Assembly (NCBI GenBank): GCA_946042285.1
Contig: CAMGDK010000020.1
Span: 1-16,369, forward strand
Direction: 5' to 3'
DNA length: 16,369 nt
From: an uncultured Clostridia bacterium
Lineage (GTDB): Bacteria > Bacillota > Clostridia > Oscillospirales > Acutalibacteraceae
The notes below the pieces were generated by a model. The model was given only the letters and a program-made list of their open reading frames with translations, ran no database searches and was not told where the DNA came from. The position numbers and the translations under genes were made by a program. Of this stretch, positions 7,995 through 14,608 are shown one piece after another (within the stretch, counting starts at the first letter, position 1; every line of letters starts with the position of its first letter).

Positions 7995-8990
7995 ATGCAA
8001 AAGTCAAAGATGAAAACACTTATAATATATCAGCTTCTTGATAAATACAGCGACGAGAACAATCCACTCTCAACTACAAGGCTTATAGAGATGCTTGAAA
8101 ATGATTACAACATTCAGTGCGAGCGAAAATCAATTTACGCCGACATTGAAGCGTTGAAGGAAATAGGCTGCGATATTCTAACCGTAAAGAGTCCGAAAAG
8201 AGGCTTTTTCATGGCATCAAGGAAATTTGAGGTGCCTGAGGTTACAATGCTTATTGATGCCGTTTCAAGCGCCGGATTCATCACTCCTAAAAAAACGCAG
8301 TCGCTTGTAGAAAAGCTGAAATCTCTCATGTCAGACGATCAGGCACAGTCTGTAAAAAGTCAGGTGTATGTCGATACTGCATCTGTCAAGTGTGACAATG
8401 AGGAGATTTACATAACGATTGACCATCTCAATTCAGCGATAGACGAGCATAAAAAGGTAAAATTTGTGTACAAGCGTCGTTGCGTAGATGTTCAAAACAA
8501 GAAAAAGCATACAGAAAAGACGTTTACAGTGTCACCTTATGCTCTCATTTGGAAGGATGACCACTATTATCTCGTTTGCAATAATGACAAATATGATAAT
8601 CTCATGAACCTTAGAATTGACAGAATGAAAAAGCTTGAGGTTCTTGAGGAGAAGGCTCGTCCCGTCTGTGAGGTCAGCGAGTACGAGGATGTCTTTGACG
8701 CACAGGACTATTCTGCAAAAATGTTCAACATGTTCTCCGGCGAGAAATGTGATGTTACCTTAAGATGCAGCCTTAAGATTCAAGAGGAAATGATGGATCG
8801 CTTCGGCTCGGCGATTCCTCTTGTAGCACATGATATTACTCATTTTGACACTACTGTTAAAGCAACATTAAGCGACGGCTTCGTTTCGTGGATAATGCAG
8901 TACGGAGCAGATATTGAGGTTTTGGAGCCGACAGAGCTTGCAATCATGGTCAAAAACAAGGCAAAATCAATATTAGATGTGTATAAATGA
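7995..8990 (+). CDS. WYL-domain transcriptional regulator
   Basis: A 331-residue cytoplasmic regulator. Residues 1-75 form a winged helix-turn-helix of the DeoR/HTH_11 kind (LSTTRLIEMLE, then RKSIYADIEALKEIGCDI, typical of the recognition helix and wing of YafY-like proteins). A WYL domain follows at about 140-220, with VKFVYKRR and then SPYALIWKDDHYYLVC, the WYL motif region, and NLRIDRMKKLEVL. The C-terminal WCX-type extension (about 240-330) ends with FVSWIMQYGADIEVLEP. WYL domains sense ligands, often nucleic acid or nucleotide signals, and control DNA binding. GAGGTGA (7984-7990) is the ribosome binding site, and the gene has its own promoter. It lies directly upstream of the GH43 gene, whose promoter is flanked by repeats, so it is a candidate regulator of that gene; this is inference. 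Confidence 0.93.
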   Translation: MQKSKMKTLIIYQLLDKYSDENNPLSTTRLIEMLENDYNIQCERKSIYADIEALKEIGCDILTVKSPKRGFFMASRKFEVPEVTMLIDAVSSAGFITPKKTQSLVEKLKSLMSDDQAQSVKSQVYVDTASVKCDNEEIYITIDHLNSAIDEHKKVKFVYKRRCVDVQNKKKHTEKTFTVSPYALIWKDDHYYLVCNNDKYDNLMNLRIDRMKKLEVLEEKARPVCEVSEYEDVFDAQDYSAKMFNMFSGEKCDVTLRCSLKIQEEMMDRFGSAIPLVAHDITHFDTTVKATLSDGFVSWIMQYGADIEVLEPTELAIMVKNKAKSILDVYK

Positions 8991-9003
8991 ATCGTAAAAT
9001 AAT

Positions 9004-9026
9004 AGACAAAAATGCAATTTGTGTCT
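9004..9026 (+). other. Imperfect hairpin after the WYL gene (weak terminator or operator)
   Basis: Arms 9004-9013 and 9017-9026 pair over ten positions with one A-G mismatch (9009/9021) and a 3-base GCA loop; the outer part is AGACA/TGTCT. It is AT-rich and followed by TGTAGATTTT rather than a clean T-run. A weak terminator for the WYL transcript or a protein-binding palindrome are both possible. Confidence 0.4.
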
Positions 9027-9040
9027 TGTAGATTTTAAAT

Positions 9041-9073
9041 GTGAAAAAATTTACAAATTATTCACAAATTCAC
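9041..9073 (+). promoter_or_regulatory. Candidate operator upstream of the GH43 promoter
   Basis: Three overlapping repeat patterns end at the -35 box. An inverted repeat GTGAA (9041-9045) / TTCAC (9061-9065); a palindrome AATTT-AC-AAATT (9048-9059); and a direct repeat ACAAATT (9053-9059 and 9064-9070) with an 11-base period, close to one DNA turn. This looks like a regulator-binding site. The binding protein is unknown; the adjacent WYL regulator is the obvious candidate. Confidence 0.45.
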
Positions 9074-9102
9074 TTGACTTATTTTTGCGAGTATTATATA
9101 AT
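9074..9102 (+). promoter_or_regulatory. Sigma-A promoter of the GH43 gene
   Basis: TTGACT (9074-9079), a 17-base spacer and TATAAT (9097-9102). Predicted transcription start is near 9109. This places the start after 9019, so the longest open frame beginning there cannot be the translated start from this promoter. Confidence 0.8.
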
Positions 9103-9108
9103 TCGTAC

Positions 9109-9189
9109 TATAAAATTAAAGGGGATATTATGCCTATTTCTGTATGGTCAGGTGCGGATATGGGCGGCTTAATCCCGATAAGGAGGAAT
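9109..9189 (+). promoter_or_regulatory. GH43 leader with a second, upstream in-frame start
   Basis: The predicted 5' leader of about 80 bases contains two ribosome binding sites for the same frame. AAAGGGG (9118-9124) lies 5 bases before ATG 9130, and TAAGGAGG (9179-9186) lies 3 bases before ATG 9190 and 9 before ATG 9196. The 20 codons between them are open and encode MPISVWSGADMGGLIPIRRN. I recognise no riboswitch class here. Confidence 0.5.
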
Positions 9190-12100
9190 ATGAAAATGAC
9201 TTTTACAAAAAGATTGCTCGCTTCTCTGCTTTCTGTAATCATGGTAGTTACTACAATCCCGGCATTTTCATTTACCGCTTCTGCTGCTGCGTCTTCAACA
9301 GACAAGGTACTTTTTGCTTATTTCTGCGGTGATGATAAAACAACTACTCCTATAAATCAAAAAATCAGATTGGCAGTATCTGAGGATGGTATCACATTCT
9401 CACCACTTAATGCTAATCTTCCGCTGTTTGATAACTTGACCGGCGCAACTGAGCAAGATGTTATTTATTTCAAAGATGCTAACGGCAACAATGTTAGCGG
9501 TAAGTTTGCTCACACAGGCGGTGCCCGTGACCCATTTATCATCAACAAGCGCAATTCGGACGGCAGCATTATTGCAGGACAGTATTATGTCGTTGCTACC
9601 GACCTTTGCGTTAATCCGAGTGCAAACAGCTATAACAACACAAAGATGATGGTTTGGAATGTTGACAGCCTTGCAAATGCTTCAAATATTAAGCCAAAAA
9701 TTATTGATACCGCAGGTATGTTCTCAAACCAATCAACAGTTAAGGGCAGCAATGACGCAATTGCTTGGGCGCCTGAGGTAGTTTGGTGTAAGGAGCAGAG
9801 TGCCTATGCAATATTTTGGGCAGGTCCTTTATACACTAATGCGAGAATCAATGTTGCATTTACAAACGATTTCCAAAACTTCAGAACAAGCACAGGTGCA
9901 ACCATTGACGGCTCAACCACTTTTGCTGAAACATTGTATGAGGTTTCGGGCGGATATTGCATTGATGCTAATATCAACTACGAAAACGGCAAATATTACA
10001 TGATCTTCAAGCGTGAGGATTCCGGTTCAAAGGGTCAGCTTTACTTTGCAAGTGCTCCAAATCTTATGGATCTTAAGGATGCTACTGCCGTTCGTTTCTA
10101 CGAGTCTGTTAACAGCGGTGATCCCAACGGTCTTGAGGGCCCTGAAATTTACAAGCGTCCCGACGGCCATTGGGTGCTTATTGCCGATGAGTATGTTAAG
10201 AACCCTGTTTGCTCATTCGCCATGTACGACCTCGGCACAAGCCTTGAGGAAGGCCTTGTTAATAAGGGCGGCGAATACGATCACAGGAAAGACAAGGTTT
10301 CAACAAACATTAACTCTGTTAACCCTCGTCACGGTGGTATTGCTACAATTTCCAATGATGAATATAACAGTCTTATTTCAACCTATGGTGGCTATACTCC
10401 CGATGCTCCGGGTGAGCTTGTTGCTCAGTATTTCACAACTAACGATGTAACTGAGGATGCAACAGGTCATAAATATTCATTAACCGATGTTAATGGTAAT
10501 TTAACCGTTGCGGAAATTGGCGGCAAAAAATGTGTTTACTTTAACAACGGAAGCACTGCGTCAAACAGTGCATCAGCAAAGTACGCGCAGGTTAGCACAT
10601 CAAAAATGTATACCGACTATAATTTAAATGCTAATAATTTTAATGCTAATAAGGGTGTAACATTCACATGGTACGCTTATGACCTTGGTACAACGGGTGG
10701 CTATGACGCCTATGCAAACCTGTATAACCTTTCAACATATACAGGTACTGCCGGCTCATGCTCTTACGATGAAACGAATTGGCCACAGAATGCTTACAAC
10801 ATTTCTTATGTTACCTCACAGCTTTCAGCAGGTATCTCAAACGGAGGTACCTCCGCTAACGGTATTCAAAGAGTTGATGGAAACAGCGCTGCCACAGGTG
10901 CATGGCATTACTACAAGGCAGTTTACGGCTTGAACGGTATGCAGGTTTACAGAGATAATACCTTGGTTCAAAGCTTTGCAATCGACGGAATTAACAATAC
11001 TTGGTTTGAAAATACCTTTGCAAACGGCGTAATCAAGTTTGGTGCGTCCTTGTTTAAAACTGATAAGCTTTTCAACGGTTACATTTCAGACTTTAGAATT
11101 TATAACACATCAAATGCTGAAAACATTGCAAGAATCGACAACCCGCCTTTGATTATTGAGGAGGGTTCTGAAATTGCTACATTTGAGGGATTTGTTGGCG
11201 ACGGAAATATTTATAAAAACTTTCAGCCTGCTTACGAAGCTTATGTAAATTATTGGAAGGCTTATGATGCAAAAGTATATGGTGGAAAAGATATAGATCT
11301 AAGCACTTATTCAGCAACACTTCGCGAAAAAATTGAAAATTTAGAAGTATGGAATGCAAATAAACCGACCTACACAAGTCAAAATGGTAATTGGTATAAA
11401 ACAGATGGTAAAGTTAGCTCTGATATGCAGGCGAATGCGGGTTCTTATTACAACAAGCTCCTTTTCTGCGGAGATTGCGAAAATGAGGACAAAGCTTACT
11501 TGGAGAATTCCGGCAAAAATATGAAATATTGGTTAAGGTATCACTCAAATATTACTATGCTGTATGATGGTGATACTCCTGCAAAGGCTCCTATTATGGC
11601 TATTGCAGGTCTTACAACTAATAAAACTCGATATATCAACAGTATTACCATTTCCGATGACAAAAACAGTCTTCATCTTACTGATGTTTGGAAAGGTTCA
11701 AGAAAGGATGCTTATGGCAGCAACTTCGACTTCCATTATGCCTATATTCAGGGTGGTAATGAAGACTTTACTATAAAAACAACACAAGAAAGCAACAATA
11801 GTAACACTGTTCAAATCGGTAATAAAGCAGCAACAGCCATCGGTAGCTGGCACACAAATCCCGGTGTTTGTCCAACAAACTTCTTTGAGTTTAGAGGTAC
11901 TTTTACCGAAAATGAATATTATAAGTTAATTACACCTACGATTACAGTTTATTCAGGTGGTGATGCTTCAAATCCTGATATTCATGATGCTTTGACTCCG
12001 ACTGCCGATAAGGCAAAAATTGCAGTAGTAAACTATAAGGCTATTATCGATGCTGCTGAAAATCTAAAAAAACTTGATGTTGGCTCAATAAGAAATTACA

Positions 12101-14283
12101 GACAGGGTGGGCTTGATGCTTATTTTAAAGCTATGAAAGCTATCACGGAATTTAATGTTGGATCGTACTTTGTATCAAGTAATAATTACATCGAATGCGC
12201 AAAGAGGATTAAGGAAATTTGTGATGGTGTAAATAGTATATCTTCATCAATTTCTGTTGATAATGCTAACTATCAGGATCTTCGTAATGCTATTGATGCC
12301 GACCTTAGCGGCTCCCTTTCAAATAACGAGCTTAGCTCTGCTCGTATAGAGTTTAGCGATGCAAATACTCAGTTTACCTCATCATCATATAAAAACTTTA
12401 ATACAGAGTTTGCCGCTGCACAGGCTATTATGGCTGCACCTTATAATAACGGCAATTTTAATGTCGGCTATGTAAGAGCAGGTGATGCAGGCACAACAGC
12501 AACAAATCTTGACAAGGCATATAAGAGCTTGATGCCTTTGCTTGATACAGCTGTTTTGACCGAAACTATCAATGATAAGACCAACTTAATTCAGCCGGGA
12601 CTCTTTGATCAGCAGAACAAACAGATTTATACAATCGACAGCTGGAATGCTATCAGCCGTGGCTGTGCAAATGCAACGCAGGTTCTTGCAGATGCAACCG
12701 CTGTTGCTACTATCGGTAAGTATGCAGTCAATAACGACGGTACAACCGATTTCACAACATTGTCAAATCAGCAGTCAAGCGTTGATGCAAGCGAGAAAAC
12801 TCTTTCTGTGCTGACTCTTCAAGCCTGTGACACCGATGAAAAGTATCAGGTATTTGATGCAGCAATAAATGTATTGCTCAATGCAGACCTTAACAAGTTC
12901 ATTCCGTCTGTACAGGCTGAAATTATTGATGAGATTAACAGTTCTCTTTCATCTGCCTACGGCAAGGATGTCACAGCTTATAATAAGGTTGACAGGGGTA
13001 TATTCACATCTGCTCCGACAGTAACAAAGGACACATCATCATTCTCGTCTGAGAATCTTTTGAAGAATTCATCCGATGTTGACAGCGTTACTGCTGCAAT
13101 CCTCAACCTTATCAACGACTACAATAATAATGCCGATGCGATAGCAAAGATTACATCGTACTTAACTCTTGACGGCGTTGTTGGTAATGCTAATACTGTT
13201 AACTACGGCGAAAACTTTGAGTTCACGATTGCCGATGTAGTCGAGGGCGACGCTGTTTTGTGGACAGTAACAAAGTATGATAATATCGGAAAGAGCGGTG
13301 ACAGCATTACCGGTACAAAGCTTGCTACTGTAAACTACACAACAAATTCAAACACATTAAACCTCAAGGCTGATACAGATGTCAGCGTAACGGCAACAGT
13401 TCTTAAGGGTGCTTCAACCGGTGATAATAAGGTAACAAATCTTGTTAACATCTACGGCAACATTTATAAGAGCTACTCAATTGCCGATGCTCCTGTTCTC
13501 AGCGCTGATAAGCAAACGCTCACAGTTGGCGGTGAGGTTATTACTGCTCCGACTGTTGCGTTCTACACATTCACCGGTTGGTCATTGACAAACAGCGACA
13601 ACACTTACAGAGCAGTTGCAAAATATGCTCCTGTAACTGAAACTCGTTTAGCAATTACCTTCGACGGCAACACAACCTACGCAAAATTCAATCAAAGCGT
13701 TTCAATTTCAACCGATAAGGATTTCTACGCATGGGCAGTTCTTAAGGACGGTAAGTATCAAATCGTTTCTTATGTTAATGATTACACCTTCTCTGCTGTT
13801 TGCGACGAAAGCTATGTTGTTGTTTCGGCTAATGGCGACGGTCATTATTATGCCGACGGCGTTTTGTTGACCGCAGAAAATGTTGACGGCTTCAACAATC
13901 CTACAAAAACAAATGATCAGGCATTCCTCGATAGCCTTCTTGCTAACAAGATTGGCTTTGCAACAGTAATTAAGGTTGTCGATGTAACCGATCAAATGAA
14001 TGTTGCAGGCAAGAAGACAATCCGTGTTTACGGCAGAGTAACTGTCGGCTCATCTGTTAACGAGTACGGTGTTGTTATCACCAAGCAAAGCAACACTGCA
14101 AGAAAGCTTGTTAACACGGTTAACAGAGGCGGTCAGTTCTCTTACACCTACAATATTAAGGACATCTACAATGTAAGCGATTATACTAACAGTGCTTACT
14201 CTGTTGTATCATTCAACTATACAGCTGCAGGTGCAACCGCAACAATCAATACTTCGCTGGTTAGCGCCGGCGTAAATGCATAA
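9190..14283 (+). CDS. Very large secreted glycoside hydrolase family 43 protein with LamG-like domain
   Basis: A protein of about 1,697 residues. Signal peptide 1-32 (KR, hydrophobic core, cleavage near ASA-A). Residues 38-400 are a GH43 five-bladed propeller: RDPFI with likely base Asp114, WAPEVVW (193-199), IDANI with Asp259, EGPEIY with likely acid Glu316, and RHGGI (380-384). GH43 enzymes hydrolyse arabinose- or xylose-containing polysaccharides; which one cannot be read here. Residues 407-640 are LamG/concanavalin-like, ending NGYISDFRIYN. Beyond this: a beta-rich part (to about 940), Ala/Asn-rich helical FIVAR-like modules (about 940-1330) with an EF-hand-like loop at 1036-1047, Ig/Flg-like beta repeats containing FTGWS, and a beta-rich C-terminus. 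No LPXTG, SLH, dockerin or C-terminal membrane anchor is visible. ATG 9190 is chosen for its strong TAAGGAGG; ATG 9130 would add 20 residues before the signal peptide. It has its own promoter and is coupled to the small gene downstream. Confidence 0.9.
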   Translation: MKMTFTKRLLASLLSVIMVVTTIPAFSFTASAAASSTDKVLFAYFCGDDKTTTPINQKIRLAVSEDGITFSPLNANLPLFDNLTGATEQDVIYFKDANGNNVSGKFAHTGGARDPFIINKRNSDGSIIAGQYYVVATDLCVNPSANSYNNTKMMVWNVDSLANASNIKPKIIDTAGMFSNQSTVKGSNDAIAWAPEVVWCKEQSAYAIFWAGPLYTNARINVAFTNDFQNFRTSTGATIDGSTTFAETLYEVSGGYCIDANINYENGKYYMIFKREDSGSKGQLYFASAPNLMDLKDATAVRFYESVNSGDPNGLEGPEIYKRPDGHWVLIADEYVKNPVCSFAMYDLGTSLEEGLVNKGGEYDHRKDKVSTNINSVNPRHGGIATISNDEYNSLISTYGGYTPDAPGELVAQYFTTNDVTEDATGHKYSLTDVNGNLTVAEIGGKKCVYFNNGSTASNSASAKYAQVSTSKMYTDYNLNANNFNANKGVTFTWYAYDLGTTGGYDAYANLYNLSTYTGTAGSCSYDETNWPQNAYNISYVTSQLSAGISNGGTSANGIQRVDGNSAATGAWHYYKAVYGLNGMQVYRDNTLVQSFAIDGINNTWFENTFANGVIKFGASLFKTDKLFNGYISDFRIYNTSNAENIARIDNPPLIIEEGSEIATFEGFVGDGNIYKNFQPAYEAYVNYWKAYDAKVYGGKDIDLSTYSATLREKIENLEVWNANKPTYTSQNGNWYKTDGKVSSDMQANAGSYYNKLLFCGDCENEDKAYLENSGKNMKYWLRYHSNITMLYDGDTPAKAPIMAIAGLTTNKTRYINSITISDDKNSLHLTDVWKGSRKDAYGSNFDFHYAYIQGGNEDFTIKTTQESNNSNTVQIGNKAATAIGSWHTNPGVCPTNFFEFRGTFTENEYYKLITPTITVYSGGDASNPDIHDALTPTADKAKIAVVNYKAIIDAAENLKKLDVGSIRNYRQGGLDAYFKAMKAITEFNVGSYFVSSNNYIECAKRIKEICDGVNSISSSISVDNANYQDLRNAIDADLSGSLSNNELSSARIEFSDANTQFTSSSYKNFNTEFAAAQAIMAAPYNNGNFNVGYVRAGDAGTTATNLDKAYKSLMPLLDTAVLTETINDKTNLIQPGLFDQQNKQIYTIDSWNAISRGCANATQVLADATAVATIGKYAVNNDGTTDFTTLSNQQSSVDASEKTLSVLTLQACDTDEKYQVFDAAINVLLNADLNKFIPSVQAEIIDEINSSLSSAYGKDVTAYNKVDRGIFTSAPTVTKDTSSFSSENLLKNSSDVDSVTAAILNLINDYNNNADAIAKITSYLTLDGVVGNANTVNYGENFEFTIADVVEGDAVLWTVTKYDNIGKSGDSITGTKLATVNYTTNSNTLNLKADTDVSVTATVLKGASTGDNKVTNLVNIYGNIYKSYSIADAPVLSADKQTLTVGGEVITAPTVAFYTFTGWSLTNSDNTYRAVAKYAPVTETRLAITFDGNTTYAKFNQSVSISTDKDFYAWAVLKDGKYQIVSYVNDYTFSAVCDESYVVVSANGDGHYYADGVLLTAENVDGFNNPTKTNDQAFLDSLLANKIGFATVIKVVDVTDQMNVAGKKTIRVYGRVTVGSSVNEYGVVITKQSNTARKLVNTVNRGGQFSYTYNIKDIYNVSDYTNSAYSVVSFNYTAAGATATINTSLVSAGVNA
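10623..10652 (+). repeat. 15-bp in-frame tandem duplication in the GH43 gene
   Basis: Units 10623-10637 and 10638-10652 are identical except at their fourth base and share AATGCTAATAA. They encode a doubled NAN-type motif (LNANNFNAN) in a loop of the LamG-like domain. This is a recent slippage-type duplication that keeps the frame. Confidence 0.7.
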
Positions 14284-14295
14284 GGAGGAATAGAA

Positions 14296-14436
14296 ATGAA
14301 TAATAAAAAGTTATATATTTCTCCTGAGTATGAGATTGATATTTTTACAATCAACACATCAATCATGACAGCTTCAACCACTGATCCGATTGAGGAAATT
14401 CCGGATACACCGGGTGACGGCGATATTGATTTCTAA
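14296..14436 (+). CDS. 46-residue acidic peptide of unknown function, coupled to the GH43 gene
   Basis: I do not recognise a named family. It begins MNNKKLYISPEYEIDIFTIN, a Y-xx-PE-x-E-xxx-F arrangement, then a Ser/Thr stretch (NTSIMTASTTD), and ends in a strongly acidic Pro/Gly tail (PIEEIPDTPGDGDIDF). The only basic residues are K4 and K5. There is no signal peptide, membrane segment or cysteine. A perfect GGAGG (14284-14288) begins directly after the GH43 stop, forming TAAGGAGG, with 7 bases to the ATG. This is almost the same ribosome binding sequence as that of the GH43 gene itself. A strong terminator follows 4 bases after the stop, so the peptide is the last gene of a two-gene transcript. 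It could be a partner or export accessory of the giant protein, a peptide precursor, or a small regulator; none is proven. Coding is supported by the ribosome binding site, position and codon use like its neighbours. Confidence 0.72.
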   Translation: MNNKKLYISPEYEIDIFTINTSIMTASTTDPIEEIPDTPGDGDIDF

Positions 14437-14440
14437 GTTA

Positions 14441-14476
14441 AAGAGCAGAGGATAAAACCTCTGCTCTTGTTCTTCA
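14441..14476 (+). terminator. Strong intrinsic terminator of the GH43/peptide unit
   Basis: A perfect 11-bp stem, AAGAGCAGAGG (14441-14451) and CCTCTGCTCTT (14458-14468), with a 6-base loop ATAAAA, followed by a T-rich tail (GTTCTTCATT). Confidence 0.88.
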
Positions 14477-14482
14477 TTACAA

Positions 14483-14524
14483 CTGTAAACAAAATATGAA
14501 TAATGTAAATATTCTGTTAACAAA
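14483..14524 (+). promoter_or_regulatory. Direct repeat upstream of the yicC promoter
   Basis: CTGT(A/T)AACAAA occurs at 14483-14493 and 14514-14524, 31 bases apart (about three helical turns), ending 3 bases before the -35 box. Its spacing suggests a pair of sites for a DNA-binding protein on one face of the helix. The binder is unknown. Confidence 0.4.
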
Positions 14525-14527
14525 CTA

Positions 14528-14556
14528 TTGACCTCTAAACTATCCTTAATTATAAT
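14528..14556 (+). promoter_or_regulatory. Sigma-A promoter of the yicC-remA-gmk operon
   Basis: TTGACC (14528-14533), 17-base spacer, TATAAT (14551-14556). Predicted transcription start is near 14563, about 46 bases before the yicC ATG. Confidence 0.8.
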
Positions 14557-14563
14557 ATTTTAA

Positions 14564-14595
14564 GATAAAACTGAAAGACAATTAAGAGTTTTATC
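14564..14595 (+). other. 5'-end hairpin in the yicC leader
   Basis: A perfect 9-bp inverted repeat, GATAAAACT (14564-14572) and AGTTTTATC (14587-14595), with a 14-base loop. It starts at the predicted 5' end of the transcript and stops directly before the AAAGGAG ribosome binding site (14596-14602). There is no T-run, so it is not a terminator. An mRNA-stabilising 5' stem or a translation-control element is more likely. Confidence 0.55.
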
Positions 14596-14608
14596 AAAGG
14601 AGCTTATT

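Noticed and set aside
9019..9129. Upstream extension of the GH43 frame to 9019 (1,754 residues in total)
   Set aside because: This stretch contains the consensus promoter and its operator-like repeats, lacks a ribosome binding site, and would bury the signal peptide about 57 residues in.
9109..9189. Riboswitch in the GH43 leader
   Set aside because: Only about 80 bases with one weak GGG/CCC pairing; none of the conserved cores I know (c-di-GMP, THF, preQ1, SAM) is visible.
10013..10450. 145-codon + strand frame inside the GH43 gene
   Set aside because: Out of frame with the GH43 catalytic domain, which carries clear motifs here; no ribosome binding site; a low-complexity Leu/Thr/Val-rich product.
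12295..12330. Dockerin domain in the GH43 protein
   Set aside because: Only a single EF-hand-like loop is present and it is not C-terminal; a dockerin needs two duplicated loops with characteristic helix residues.
14296..14436. RiPP or bacteriocin precursor call for the 46-residue peptide
   Set aside because: No modification enzyme, peptidase or transporter gene is next to it in the window and it has no Cys or Gly-Gly leader; kept as unknown.
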